Source: WGMK01 sp046047315 | GTDB taxonomy: Bacteria > Hydrogenedentota > Hydrogenedentia > Hydrogenedentales > JAEUWI01 | Length of the DNA stretch: 40,824 nucleotides | Direction: 5' to 3' | Assembly: GCA_046047315.1 (NCBI GenBank) | Contig: JBJOID010000024.1 | Coordinates: 1 to 40,824 of the forward strand | Shown: one piece after another, positions 15,884-25,469 of the stretch | How the letters are laid out: each line of letters opens with the position of its first letter | Numbering within the stretch: position 1 is the first letter of the stretch | Program-made: the position numbers and the translations under genes | Notes under the pieces: generated by a model | Databases searched by the model: none | Seen by the model: only the letters and a program-made list of their open reading frames with translations | Told to the model about the DNA's origin: nothing

Positions 15884-17746
15884 ATGATTCCGTGCCTCCT
15901 GCCTCGCGAAGAACGGCCCTTTCTTCTGGCCTTGCTGGTCTTCATGATCTTAGGTTTGCTGCTCCGCCTCCATGGGCTGGCCAGCCATTCCACGGATCTC
16001 GAGGAGTACGCCTGTACCGGCGCGCTTGATGCGCCCAACATCCTTCAGTTCCTGAAGGACCAGCGCGCCCTCTACCCCTATGGCGCGCCCCTGGCTCCGC
16101 TGCTGTTCTACCTGTGGTCCGGCGTTGCGGGCGATGGCATCGCCGCGATACGGCTTTTCGTACTCCCCTTCGGCCTCGCACTGATACCGGCGCTTTACTG
16201 GGCCGGTTGCGTCTGGTTTCGGGGCGACGCGGGACGCTGGGCCGGGCTCGTCGCCGCCCTGCTCGCCACACTGTCGCCCGTGCAATACATGCATGCGCAG
16301 GAAGCCCGCATGTATGCCTTCCTTTCCCTCTTCGCGCTTCTATCCTGTGTGTCCATGGTCAAGGCTTCCCGTTCGGACGATCCCTTCTGGTGGCGAATGA
16401 ACCTGCTGTGCAACGCGCTCGTCTTGTGGAGCCACCTGTTCGGGCTGTTGCTTCTGGCCACGCAGGGCGCCTGGCTCCTGCTCTTCGTGCGGCCGGGCTG
16501 GCCGCGTTTGCGTCGGTGGGTTCTCTGGCACGGGGCGCTCACCCTGCCCCTGCTGCTGTGGGCGCTCACCATACCCCATGCCGGAGCGCCGCTCTATGGC
16601 TACTATGCCCCGCCCGGCGCGCGCACATTGCTCTTTGATCTCCTCGCGGACGACATCACGCGCTGGTCCTCGCTTGCCTTCTGGCACCTGCCTCCGGACG
16701 GCAACCCCTGGCCCGCGGCCTTCATGGCACTTCGAGGCATCTTCGACTACGCCGCGCTGCTCTGCTTCGTGGCCGCCGCAAGCTGGGGCCTTGTGCGTGT
16801 GGCGCTCTTGTATCGCAGCCGCACCCACGGCTTTGCCTATCGCGAGCATATCCTGCTGCTCGCCTGGTTCCTTGCTCCGCTCGCCGCACTGGCGCTGGTG
16901 TCGTACATCGGCCAGCCGGTGTACTCCTCGCGCTATTCCGCGCACAGTCAACTGGCGCTCTACCTGCTGGCGGGGGGCGCGGTTGCCACGATACCGCGTG
17001 TTTCCATGCGCCTCGGCGCATTGGCCACGCTGGCTTTGCTCATGGGCTACCAGATGGCGCTGGCCTTGCCCTCACCCACCCGGACCGATTGGCGCGGCGC
17101 CCTTGAGCATGTGGCACGTGAGGCGGAGCCCGACGCCGTGCTCCTTGTGGAGGATCCCTTCTGGCTTCAGGTCGTGGCTGTCAATCACGAGCCGGGCGGC
17201 CGCATCGTGGAGGCGGCCTTCGGCCGTGATACGCTGGCCGAAGCGGCGACCCTTTGCGCTACGGTGTCCCAGGGCCGCGAGGCCTGGGTGTTGCTGGTCG
17301 ATATCCGTGGCGAGGGAAGCGCGGGATTCTTGGAAACGTTGCGGGGTGCAGGCATGACTTGCCGAGCAACACCCTTCCATGGGGAACGTCCGCTGCACCT
17401 CGTTCAGGTCATCGCATCGACGCCCGCGTCCGCTCCGCCATCCCAGCAATGGATTAAGCTTGCGGAGTTTCTCGCGTCTCACATCGAAAGCACCGGCGTT
17501 GCCAACGAGCGGGTGCGCGTAGCTTTCGAGCCGGACGAGCGCGGTGGCATTTATGTGCGCCTCGCTTTCGCCCTGTTGCAGCGGGGCCGGATTTCAGATG
17601 CGGCGCATGCCTTTGTGAATGCAGCCACCCGGGCCGACGACAGCGAGCAGTTCTTTCAGCACCTTGAGGGACTGGTAGAATCACGGCATGAGAACCTTGA
17701 TACCCTTGATCTTCACAGCGGTCACGACATGGATGGCGGCGGCTGA
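15884..17746 (+). CDS. GT-C type membrane glycosyltransferase (family 39-like)
   Basis: A 620-residue protein with about ten membrane helices in residues 12-400 and a soluble C-terminal part (about 400-620). The first extracytoplasmic loop has an acidic motif (STDLEEY, near residues 36-42) where polyprenyl-phosphate sugar-dependent GT-C enzymes keep their catalytic acid. HAQEARMYAFLSL near residue 130 is also typical of these proteins. Expected activity is transfer of a sugar from a lipid carrier onto an acceptor at the periplasmic face; donor and acceptor are unknown. The ATG lies 9 bases after the HD stop. Its 3' end overlaps the SUMF1-fold gene by 59 bases. Confidence 0.8.
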   Translation: MIPCLLPREERPFLLALLVFMILGLLLRLHGLASHSTDLEEYACTGALDAPNILQFLKDQRALYPYGAPLAPLLFYLWSGVAGDGIAAIRLFVLPFGLALIPALYWAGCVWFRGDAGRWAGLVAALLATLSPVQYMHAQEARMYAFLSLFALLSCVSMVKASRSDDPFWWRMNLLCNALVLWSHLFGLLLLATQGAWLLLFVRPGWPRLRRWVLWHGALTLPLLLWALTIPHAGAPLYGYYAPPGARTLLFDLLADDITRWSSLAFWHLPPDGNPWPAAFMALRGIFDYAALLCFVAAASWGLVRVALLYRSRTHGFAYREHILLLAWFLAPLAALALVSYIGQPVYSSRYSAHSQLALYLLAGGAVATIPRVSMRLGALATLALLMGYQMALALPSPTRTDWRGALEHVAREAEPDAVLLVEDPFWLQVVAVNHEPGGRIVEAAFGRDTLAEAATLCATVSQGREAWVLLVDIRGEGSAGFLETLRGAGMTCRATPFHGERPLHLVQVIASTPASAPPSQQWIKLAEFLASHIESTGVANERVRVAFEPDERGGIYVRLAFALLQRGRISDAAHAFVNAATRADDSEQFFQHLEGLVESRHENLDTLDLHSGHDMDGGG

Positions 17747-18566
17747 ACTGCCCGCCCGGCCAGCCATGGTGCCGGTGCCCGGGCTCCCCGTCGAGATCGC
17801 CGTATATGAAGTCACCAACGCCGACTTTGCCGCTGTCGTCAACTGGGCCCTGCGAGAGGGCCGCGTGCAACTGCCGTCCACCGGGCCGTTGATGCTCGAC
17901 GACAAGCCCCTGCTTCTACTCGGTAGCCCCAATCTCTCCATCCGCCCGGAAGGGGAGCGGCTGGTGGTTACGCCGCGCGACGGCAAGCCCATGGAAAATC
18001 ATCCCGTGGTCGAGGTCACCTGGCACGGCGCGGTCGCCTATTGTCATTGGTTGTCGCAGGCATGCGGTGAGCCAACCGGTTATGACCTAACCACGGGTGC
18101 GTGGACTTCCAGCGACGGTGGTTACCGGTTGCCCTTCGAGGCCGAGTGGATGGCCGCTGCCGGGGCGGATCGCGCGTACGCCGTGCTTCATCCCGAGCCA
18201 TCCCTTCAGATCATCAATGCTTTCGATGCAAGCCTCTCCCTCTTTGCGAACCCGTTGCACTTCTCTTACAAGCCCTTCACCTCGCCCGTGGGCTGGTATC
18301 GTCAGCAGCACGGTGATCAAGCCCTGAGCCCGGCCGGCTGTTGCGACATGAGCGGCAACGTCTGGGAATGGTGCCAGGACGAAGTGGCCCCAGGATTGCG
18401 AGCGCAGCGTGGCGGCAGTTGGTACACCGACATCCAGTATGCGCGGGTAAGCTCGCGTAACCGGGACCGCCTCGACTTCAGTTTTTCTGATCTGGGTTTT
18501 CGGGTTGCGCGGGAACTTGCAGCCGATAGAGCGTCCAAGGCGGCGCCGCCATCGCTTCCTGAATAA
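17688..18566 (+). CDS. SUMF1-fold (formylglycine-generating-enzyme-like) exported protein, active-site cysteines absent
   Basis: A 292-residue protein with a signal peptide (MRTLIPLIFTAVTTWMAAA) and a SUMF1/C-type-lectin-like fold: YEVTNADF near residue 40, YRLPFEAEWMAAA near 145, and MSGNVWEWCQDE near 222. The segment after RGGSW in true formylglycine-generating enzymes carries the catalytic cysteines; here it reads YTDIQYARVSSRNR with none, so sulfatase activation is unlikely. The family-typical N-terminal start of the domain is also shortened. The gene begins 59 bases inside the glycosyltransferase gene; an in-frame ATG at 17733 is an alternative but would lose the signal peptide. Its last 89 bases overlap the end of the opposite-strand gene. 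Confidence 0.8.
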   Translation: MRTLIPLIFTAVTTWMAAAELPARPAMVPVPGLPVEIAVYEVTNADFAAVVNWALREGRVQLPSTGPLMLDDKPLLLLGSPNLSIRPEGERLVVTPRDGKPMENHPVVEVTWHGAVAYCHWLSQACGEPTGYDLTTGAWTSSDGGYRLPFEAEWMAAAGADRAYAVLHPEPSLQIINAFDASLSLFANPLHFSYKPFTSPVGWYRQQHGDQALSPAGCCDMSGNVWEWCQDEVAPGLRAQRGGSWYTDIQYARVSSRNRDRLDFSFSDLGFRVARELAADRASKAAPPSLPE

Positions 18567-20109
18567 AGGGCGCCTCCGTCGCCCGCACCAAGCGCGCCTC
18601 ATCGCCGCTCACCAGCAGGTAGCGCACCCTGTACGTTTCCGCCAGCCGCAGGAAGCCCTCAGCATCCTTGGCGCGCAGCATTCCGAAGAGATGTTCGCGG
18701 TCGCCCAGCCGCCTGGCCGCGTCCACATAGGGGCTGCTGAAGATGAGCATGGTGCCCACCACGCCGCGCGCCGCAGGCGCAGCAATCACCATCGCGCTGA
18801 GGTCGTCACAAAGGATCACTTCATCCGGCGTGCTGTTTTCACGGAGCCATGTGTATAGCTGCCTTTGTTGCGCGAACACCTGGCCAAAGGGGGAACGCTC
18901 TCGTGCGGACTGGCTGAATTCCTCCCAGTGCAGGTAACCGGGCAGCGCGCTCAGCAAGACCAGCAATGCGGCCGCGCTTCCTGCGATGGTCTCGCGTGAT
19001 GCGGGCCGTCCTGGCAAGCGCGTCGCGACCCATCCGGCGGCACACGCCAAGCCGGCTCCACAGAGCAGCGCACGCAGCAAGGTGAGCGCCGTATGGAAAT
19101 GATGACCCGGCACGATACCAGGCCACCATCCCGGCGCAAGCTGTCCGGCATAGACCAATGCCAGCCACGCCGCAACTACAAGCAGCCACGTCACGACGGT
19201 TGCCCGCGTGCGCAGACCGTGTGCGGCCATCAGGATGCGGACAAGCCCAAGGGCGGCAAACAGGTTGGCAAGATTGAGCGCGTCCCAGGCGCGCCCTGGC
19301 AACTCCGCCAGCAGCACCGGTGATTGAAGGTTCATTCCGGGGAAGGGGTTTCTAATCTCGAATCCATAGAGCCAAAGGATCGGGGCAGTATAGGGCAGGC
19401 TGACCAGGAAGGCCGTGCCCAGCAGCAACCCGAGACGAAGGAGCGTCGCGCGCGTAACCGTGCCGAGCTCTGCGTCGCGCGCTGCGAAGAGTTCTCGGGC
19501 GGCGATGAGCACGTAAATGCAGCCGAGGATCACGGCTGGCGCCGTGTGGGTGAGAAAGGTGAGTCCATGCAACACACCCGCCACCAGCAGCCAGCCCTTG
19601 TTTCCCGTCTTCGAGGCCTTGTCGTGGCAGAGCAGGGAGGCGCAGAAAAAGCCCAGCGCCAGGTGGCTGGCGAAAAGCCACGGGGTATAGGTGGCGTAGG
19701 CATAGGCGGGAGAGGCTGCGTTCCAAAATAGATAAACCGCCAATGCTGCCACGCCGCTCCAGCGGCAACAAAGCCGCGCGGCCAACAGGCCAAACATGAC
19801 GGCCGGAAACAGGTTCGCGATAGGCCCAAATCCGACGCTGGCCTCGGGAGGCGTCAGGCCTGTCAGCCACGAGACGCAGGCTATGAGGAAGCCAGTCATA
19901 GGATTAAACCAAAGCGTCTCGCCGTGAAGCAGATTATCTGCGGGGTATCGCCCGTCAAGGATTACCTGCGCCAGGCCCGCGTCGCGCAGCGCGTCGTAGA
20001 GCCAGGGCCACTCCGAGTCTCGCACGGCGCGGAATGCATTGCCAAGGGCGAAAGCGAGCATGCTGCCGGAAACCAGCAGGGCAACGCGCTGCGCCGCGCT
20101 GCGGGTCAC
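18478..20109 (-). CDS. GT-C-like multi-spanning membrane protein (putative glycosyltransferase)
   Basis: A 543-residue protein with about eleven hydrophobic segments up to residue 420 and a soluble C-terminal domain. The first loop (DGRYPADNLLHGETLWFNP, about residues 50-70) has the acid-rich, aromatic composition of GT-C transferases, but I cannot assign a family number. I start at the GTG at 20109 because it overlaps the stop of the SGNH hydrolase as GTGA (20106-20109); the frame is open to 20175 but that would lie inside that gene. It is the last gene of the operon that starts at fliQ. Its 3' end overlaps the SUMF1-fold gene tail to tail. Confidence 0.75.
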   Translation of the reverse strand: MTRSAAQRVALLVSGSMLAFALGNAFRAVRDSEWPWLYDALRDAGLAQVILDGRYPADNLLHGETLWFNPMTGFLIACVSWLTGLTPPEASVGFGPIANLFPAVMFGLLAARLCCRWSGVAALAVYLFWNAASPAYAYATYTPWLFASHLALGFFCASLLCHDKASKTGNKGWLLVAGVLHGLTFLTHTAPAVILGCIYVLIAARELFAARDAELGTVTRATLLRLGLLLGTAFLVSLPYTAPILWLYGFEIRNPFPGMNLQSPVLLAELPGRAWDALNLANLFAALGLVRILMAAHGLRTRATVVTWLLVVAAWLALVYAGQLAPGWWPGIVPGHHFHTALTLLRALLCGAGLACAAGWVATRLPGRPASRETIAGSAAALLVLLSALPGYLHWEEFSQSARERSPFGQVFAQQRQLYTWLRENSTPDEVILCDDLSAMVIAAPAARGVVGTMLIFSSPYVDAARRLGDREHLFGMLRAKDAEGFLRLAETYRVRYLLVSGDEARLVRATEAPFIQEAMAAPPWTLYRLQVPAQPENPDQKN

Positions 20110-21155
20110 TTGGAAACGGTCCCGCCAAGCAATTGAAGTCCGGTCCCCGCCAGCGTGTGCGCGGCCACCTCGCAACCCGCCGCGCTGCCATGCACGGGGT
20201 CGATGTAGAGCGAGCGCTCTTCGGCGGCAAAGGCGGGGTAGAGGTCGAGTAGGGTCACGCCTTCCGCGCCTTGAAACGAGAGGATGATGTCTTCGTAATT
20301 AATGGGCGTTGGGTTCTTCTCGAGCACCTGGGGCTCCTGGGGCCAGCGCAACAGGATCAGGGGTATGCCCTGCTCTACGCACAACAGGCGTATCTGCTCC
20401 AACGTGTCGCGAAATTCTTCGCGCGTCAAGCGCGGCTGAAGCGGTGCATCGGAGGAGGTGCTCAGCAGTTCCCTCGCTCCGGCTATCGCCATTCTGGCCA
20501 GCACGAACAAGTCACTCTGGCCGCTCTCCTTGGCTGCCACCGCGCTTGTCTCGTTCATTGCGCGCTGCAAATCCGTGGTCGTGTTCCAGGTGTCGAAGTC
20601 GTTCTGACCGAAGCAGGCCACCACAAGGTCCGGCTTCATGGTAAGGCCGCGCTTGTCCAATTGGCGGAGTCCCTGAAACGCGCTATAGCCCGGCGTGCCG
20701 AAATTGATGACCCGAAAGCGGTTGGCTCCCGTCATCTCGGCGAGCCGGGCGCGCAGCTGCGCGGGCCAGGTTTCCGCGTCCGACACCCCGAGGCCAAAGG
20801 TCACCGAGTCGCCCAGGGCAAGAATGCGGGTTTCCGGCGCCTCTGGAGCGCCCGGGTCAAGACGCACACCCTCGCTGTCGGTAGAGAAGTGGAAGTCCAC
20901 GTCTTTTCCCCAGCAACGCCCGACCACGTGGTAATTGTCGAGGCCTGGCTGCAGCTTCCACCAGGTGTACACATCGAACTGGAAAGTCTTGTCGAGGCTC
21001 GACATATCATGGGCCTTGATGGGGGCCTCGGGCTCCTGCGAATTCGTCCCCAGGATTAGTGTGGCGCCAAGCTCCAGCACGACCGCGACAATCGCGATGG
21101 TGCCTGTCGCCATGAGCATCCACGGCAGCCATCTTTTCCATCGTTTCTCAGGCAT
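20106..21155 (-). CDS. SGNH/GDSL hydrolase-like protein, membrane-anchored
   Basis: A 349-residue protein with one N-terminal membrane helix (about residues 10-35) and a periplasmic SGNH domain. Visible blocks are ALGDSVTFG with the nucleophile S117, the FGQND block III, and DPVH near residues 319-322 for the catalytic Asp-His pair. Relatives deacetylate or deacylate glycans and lipids; some act on polysaccharides during export. The start overlaps the flhG stop by 8 bases (21148-21155), and its own stop overlaps the next gene, so it is translated as part of the flagellar operon. Substrate unknown. Confidence 0.85.
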   Translation of the reverse strand: MPEKRWKRWLPWMLMATGTIAIVAVVLELGATLILGTNSQEPEAPIKAHDMSSLDKTFQFDVYTWWKLQPGLDNYHVVGRCWGKDVDFHFSTDSEGVRLDPGAPEAPETRILALGDSVTFGLGVSDAETWPAQLRARLAEMTGANRFRVINFGTPGYSAFQGLRQLDKRGLTMKPDLVVACFGQNDFDTWNTTTDLQRAMNETSAVAAKESGQSDLFVLARMAIAGARELLSTSSDAPLQPRLTREEFRDTLEQIRLLCVEQGIPLILLRWPQEPQVLEKNPTPINYEDIILSFQGAEGVTLLDLYPAFAAEERSLYIDPVHGSAAGCEVAAHTLAGTGLQLLGGTVSK

Positions 21156-22008
21156 TGCTCGCGATGCCGAAGGTCTGGGCGAAGCGCCGCAGGAAACCGG
21201 CCTCCCTGCGCGGGGCCACTGGCTGCGCCATCAAGCGCAGCGCCATCTCGCGGGCGCATCGGCTCGCAGGGGACTGCGGATATTGCAGCAGGAAGGGCAC
21301 ACTTTGCATCACCGCCTGCGACACATGCGGATCGCGCGGCAGGTAGCCCAGCAGCGAGAGGTTGCGCCCGAGGTACTGCCGGGATACGTTGCCCAGCTTC
21401 GAAGCCACTGCGCGCACCTGCGCGTCGTTCACCGCCATGTTCACAATCAAGCGCAGCGCCACGTCCTCGCGCGCGTGGTGCAGGGTCTTCAGCATGGCAT
21501 AGGCGTCCACGATGCTGGTTGGTTCGGGGGTGGATATGAGGAGCACCTCGTCCGCGGCCGAGGCAAAAGCCACGGCATTGCGGCCGATGCCCGCCACGGT
21601 GTCGATTACGATAAAGTCGGCCAGGCTCTGCAGGTCCTGCAAGCCGGACAACAGCCGTTGCCTTTGCGCCTGCGACATGTCCGCCACCTGCGAGAGACCA
21701 GACGAGCCCGGAATGATCTGTATGCCGCCCGGCCCGCGCACCAGCACCTCGGGCAGGGTTTTCTCCCCGCGAATCACGTGCTCGAGGTTGTAGAAGGAAC
21801 TGAGGCCCAGCAAGACCTCGACGTTCGCGGTGCCCAGATCAGCGTCGAGCACCACCACGCGTCGGCCCTGTTCGGCCAGCGCAATCGCCAGGTTGATGCT
21901 GGTGCTCGATTTCCCCACCCCGCCCTTGCCGCTGGTGACGGCCAGCACGCGCGCGGCGTGCCGCTGGGCAAAGGCCATCTCGCGCAGCCGTTGCGCCTGG
22001 TCAGCCAT
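21148..22008 (-). CDS. flhG: FlhG (YlxH, MinD-like ATPase controlling flagellar number)
   Basis: A 286-residue cytoplasmic MinD/ParA-type ATPase. It has the FlhG activation motif DQAQRLRE at residues 3-10, the deviant Walker A SGKGGVGKSS (26-35), VVVLDADLG near 47, and IVIDTVAGIGRNA. FlhG stimulates the FlhF GTPase and limits the number of flagella. The C-terminal part (LPRDPHVSQAV) is also family-like, but the usual membrane-targeting amphipathic helix is not obvious at the end, which is RRFAQTFGIASNA. It overlaps flhF by 8 bases upstream and the SGNH gene by 8 bases downstream. Confidence 0.94.
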   Translation of the reverse strand: MADQAQRLREMAFAQRHAARVLAVTSGKGGVGKSSTSINLAIALAEQGRRVVVLDADLGTANVEVLLGLSSFYNLEHVIRGEKTLPEVLVRGPGGIQIIPGSSGLSQVADMSQAQRQRLLSGLQDLQSLADFIVIDTVAGIGRNAVAFASAADEVLLISTPEPTSIVDAYAMLKTLHHAREDVALRLIVNMAVNDAQVRAVASKLGNVSRQYLGRNLSLLGYLPRDPHVSQAVMQSVPFLLQYPQSPASRCAREMALRLMAQPVAPRREAGFLRRFAQTFGIASNA

Positions 22009-23347
22009 GGGTTGCGCCTCCCTGCGTCATCAACTGGGCCACCTTGCCGCCGTTCGCCACCACGATGTCGTCGGGCACGTTTTGCCCGACGCTCAAGTAA
22101 CCCGCGGGCAGCGATGATTCCCACAGCAGGCTGAGCATGGCGCCGTACTGCCGGGTCTCGTCCACCTTGGTGAACATGAGCGAAGTCGGGCCAAGGCAGA
22201 GGAAGTTGCGCAGCACGTTGCGCATGTCCTCCAGCGGCGTGCCCGCGCTCACCGCCAGCATCGTCTCGTGCGGCTGTGCCGCCTGCAACAGCAGCTTCAA
22301 TTCGTTGATCTGCTCCAGGTTGAACTGGCTCCCCCCGGCAGTGTCGATAAGCACAAGGTCGTGCTGCTCATATTCGCGCACCGCGCGGCGCACCGCTTCC
22401 GGATCATCGGCGACGGTGAGCGGAATACCCATGATGTTCGCATAAACCCGCAACTGCTCCGGTGCGGCGATGCGGTAGGTGTCGGTGGTGATCAGCGCCA
22501 CCCGTGCACGCTCGCGACCCCCGCAAAACTGTCCGGCTATCTTGGCGATGTTGGTGGTCTTGCCCACCCCGGTGGCGCCGCAGACCGCCACACGCTGACA
22601 GCTTCCACCCCGCAAGGCAATGCCGCCCGTCGCGCGGACCGCCCGGCGGATCTCGAAGCCGAGGCGCTCGCGGAACACCCGCTCATCGCGCAGCACTTCT
22701 GGCTCGCATTCGCGCACCACCGCGCCGATCAGCGCGGCCGCCGCCTTGCGCGCCACCCCCTTAGCGAGCAGCTCCCGGTAGTGCGGGGCAAATTCGGCGG
22801 GCAGACCCGCACCGGGATTTTCCGCGTAGAGCACCTGCATCATCTCGCGAATCTCGCGAAGCTCCAGCTTGAGCGATTCGATCGCGTCGCCCTCCTCGAT
22901 CTTCGGCTGAGGAAACTGCACCATCTTGCCCGCCGGCGCACCGCTTGCAGCTTCCCCCGCCTGCGCCCGCAGGGGCGTGGGGCGTGGGGGAGAGGGGGCC
23001 TCGCCGGGAGCCGGCGGCGCGGGTTGCGCCTGAATGCGCCGCTGCGCGGTTCGCAGCAGCGCCTCAAGTTCTTTTCGCGAGTCCGCCGCCATGGCCTCAC
23101 CCGAGGGCAGCCCCGCATTCTGGTAGCGTCGCTCAACCGCCGTGGCCGCGCGCGGCGCGGGCTCGACGGGGCGCTCTGTCACCGATACCGTCAGCTCCAC
23201 CTGGTTGCGTCCGAAGAATCCCAGGAAGCCTCCCTGGTTGATCTGGCGCGTATTCAGCACCACCGCCTCGTCGCCAAAGCGCGCGCGCATGGCTTGATGC
23301 GCCTCGTCCAGCGTTGCGCCCGTCACGCGAAACAGCCGCTGTCTCAT
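22001..23347 (-). CDS. flhF: FlhF (SRP-like GTPase for flagellar placement)
   Basis: A 448-residue SRP-family GTPase. The N-terminal B domain opens with LFRVTGATLDEAHQAMR; a proline-rich linker (about residues 100-140) leads to the NG domain with the P-loop GATGVGKTT (257-265), LIDTAGG and FTKVDE. FlhF marks the (usually polar) site of flagellum assembly and, with FlhG, sets number and place. It starts 22 bases after flhA and overlaps flhG by 8 bases. The linker has low-complexity P/A/G content, as is common in the family. Confidence 0.95.
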   Translation of the reverse strand: MRQRLFRVTGATLDEAHQAMRARFGDEAVVLNTRQINQGGFLGFFGRNQVELTVSVTERPVEPAPRAATAVERRYQNAGLPSGEAMAADSRKELEALLRTAQRRIQAQPAPPAPGEAPSPPRPTPLRAQAGEAASGAPAGKMVQFPQPKIEEGDAIESLKLELREIREMMQVLYAENPGAGLPAEFAPHYRELLAKGVARKAAAALIGAVVRECEPEVLRDERVFRERLGFEIRRAVRATGGIALRGGSCQRVAVCGATGVGKTTNIAKIAGQFCGGRERARVALITTDTYRIAAPEQLRVYANIMGIPLTVADDPEAVRRAVREYEQHDLVLIDTAGGSQFNLEQINELKLLLQAAQPHETMLAVSAGTPLEDMRNVLRNFLCLGPTSLMFTKVDETRQYGAMLSLLWESSLPAGYLSVGQNVPDDIVVANGGKVAQLMTQGGATHG

Positions 23348-23369
23348 CGCGCCCCTCCTCTCCGCTTGC

Positions 23370-25457
23370 TCATGTCTCTATCACCCCGCTGCTCTCCAGC
23401 CGCACCGCGGGATCAATCTCGCTGTAGGAAAGCACCACGATTTTCGGAATGCGCCGTTCCACGATGCGACGGAAGAAACGCCGCACCGGCGCGCTTGTCA
23501 GCACGACCGGGTCCTGTCCCGACAGCACCAACGGCTGCACCGCCCGCGCAGTCGCCTCGCTGATGGCTTCGGCCCGCGCCGGAGGCACCGGAACATAGTT
23601 CGCCGCCTCGCCCGCGTTCACCGCCTTCAATATCTCCTCCTCGATCTGCGGGGCAATGGTCACCACGCGCAGCGTGTTCTCCTCGTCCACATAGGCCGCG
23701 CAGATCTCACGGTTCAGCGAGTGGCGTGTGTACTCCGTCAGCACCTCCACGTCCTTCGTGCGCGGGGCATAGTCGCTCAGCACCTCGAGAATGGTCTCCA
23801 GGTTTCGAATCGACACTCGCTCCCGCAGCAGCGCGTGCAGGATTTTTTGCAGCTCGCCATAGGTGAGCAAGCCCGGCAGCAATTCTTCCACCACGGTGGG
23901 TGCCGTCTCCTTCACGTGGCTCACCAGCGTCTGCACATCCTCGCGGGTCAACAACTCGTCCGCATGCGCCATGATCAATTCGGTCAGGTGCGTCGCCAGC
24001 ACGGCGGTCGGCTCCACAATGGTGTAGCCCATGCGCTCCGCCCGGTCCCGCTTGTCGCGCGACACCCACACCGCCTGCAACCCGAAGGCCGGTTCGTTCG
24101 TGGGATGACCCTCAATCTCCTCTTCCGCCAGTCCCGGGTTCATCGCCAGAAAATGATCCGGCATCAATTCATAGGAGGCGATAGAGGCCTCGCGCAGCTT
24201 GACGCGGTACTCCGTCGGGCGCAGCCGCATGTTGTCCACGATGCGGATTACCGGCACCACGAATCCCATCTTCGTCGCAATCTGCTGTCGAATCACCTGG
24301 ATTCGCGTCAGCAGGTCGCCGCCCTGGCGCGCGTCCGCCAGTGCGATGAGTCCGTAACCCAGCTCGATCTTCAGCGGGTCGACCGTCAGCAGGTCTTCCG
24401 TTCGCGGCGCGGGCTGCTCGCTCGCCACGCGCTCCGCCTCCTCCAGCGCCGCGCTCTCCTCCTCCAGCGCCACGCGCTGCGCGGTCGTCACCGATTGATA
24501 GGCCAGGAAGGCCAGCCCCGCCGCGATGGCGAGGAAGGGAGCCGTCGGCATGCCCGGCACGAGGCCGAATCCCGCGAGCATCACCGCCGCCACGCCGAGC
24601 GCGCGCGGATAGCGCGTCAATTGCGTGCCCAGGTCCTTGCCAAGATTTTCGTCCGACGTGGTGCGCGTGACCACCAGACCCGCCGCCACCGCGATGATTA
24701 AGGACGGTATCTGCGACACCAGCCCGTCACCAATCGTCAGGCGCGTGTAGAGCGCGGCTGCTTCCGCAAATGGGAGTTGCAGCGTCACCACGCCGATGAT
24801 CAACCCGAACACGATGTTCACGATCGTGATGATGATTCCCGCTATGGCGTCTCCGCGCACGAACTTGGTCGCACCGTCCATGGCCCCGTAGAAGTCCGCT
24901 TCGCGTTCGATCATGCGGCGCCGTTCCCGCGCCTCCTTCTCCGTGATGATCCCCGCGTTCAGGTCCGAGTCCACACCCATCTGCTTGCCCGGCATGGCGT
25001 CCAGCGTGAAGCGCGCGGCCACTTCCGAGATACGCGTGGCGCCCTTGGTGATCACCACGAACTGGATGACCACAAGGATCACGAAAATCACCACGCCCAC
25101 GAAGAGGTTTCCCGAAGTGACGAAACTGCCGAAGGCCTCGATCACCTTGCCCGCGTCGGCTTGGGCGAGAATCAAGCGCGTGCTGGCCACGTTCAGGCTC
25201 AAGCGAAACAGCGTCAGCATCAACAGCAGTGAAGGAAATACCGCGAACTCGACCGGCCGCTGCAGGTAAAGCGTTCCCAGCAGCATGACCACCGACACCG
25301 AGATGTTCAGCGTCAGGAGCAGGTCCAGCATGAAGGTGGGCAGCGGAATCAGCAGCACCAGCAGGATGGACAGCACGCACACCGCCAGCGCGATGTCCTG
25401 ATTCGCGCCCAGCCCGAAGCGGCCCCGTCCGGTGAGGGTGTCGGCATTAGCGGCCAT
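23370..25457 (-). CDS. flhA: FlhA, flagellar type III export gate protein
   Basis: A 695-residue protein of normal family length. Residues 18-320 contain the eight-helix membrane domain including the FHIPEP-region equivalents: DAMPGKQMGVDSDLNAG, then EREADFYGAMDGATKFVRGD. The rest is the large cytoplasmic domain (LGYGLIAL, then RIVDNMRLRP) that docks substrates and chaperones. FlhA couples proton flow to export of flagellar rod, hook and filament subunits. It lies 12 bases after flhB within the operon. Nothing appears truncated. Confidence 0.97.
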   Translation of the reverse strand: MAANADTLTGRGRFGLGANQDIALAVCVLSILLVLLIPLPTFMLDLLLTLNISVSVVMLLGTLYLQRPVEFAVFPSLLLMLTLFRLSLNVASTRLILAQADAGKVIEAFGSFVTSGNLFVGVVIFVILVVIQFVVITKGATRISEVAARFTLDAMPGKQMGVDSDLNAGIITEKEARERRRMIEREADFYGAMDGATKFVRGDAIAGIIITIVNIVFGLIIGVVTLQLPFAEAAALYTRLTIGDGLVSQIPSLIIAVAAGLVVTRTTSDENLGKDLGTQLTRYPRALGVAAVMLAGFGLVPGMPTAPFLAIAAGLAFLAYQSVTTAQRVALEEESAALEEAERVASEQPAPRTEDLLTVDPLKIELGYGLIALADARQGGDLLTRIQVIRQQIATKMGFVVPVIRIVDNMRLRPTEYRVKLREASIASYELMPDHFLAMNPGLAEEEIEGHPTNEPAFGLQAVWVSRDKRDRAERMGYTIVEPTAVLATHLTELIMAHADELLTREDVQTLVSHVKETAPTVVEELLPGLLTYGELQKILHALLRERVSIRNLETILEVLSDYAPRTKDVEVLTEYTRHSLNREICAAYVDEENTLRVVTIAPQIEEEILKAVNAGEAANYVPVPPARAEAISEATARAVQPLVLSGQDPVVLTSAPVRRFFRRIVERRIPKIVVLSYSEIDPAVRLESSGVIET

Positions 25458-25469
25458 GCGTCACCCCGT

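Noticed and set aside
17688..18566. Active formylglycine-generating enzyme
   Set aside because: The segment after RGGSW has no cysteine, and no sulfatase gene is nearby.
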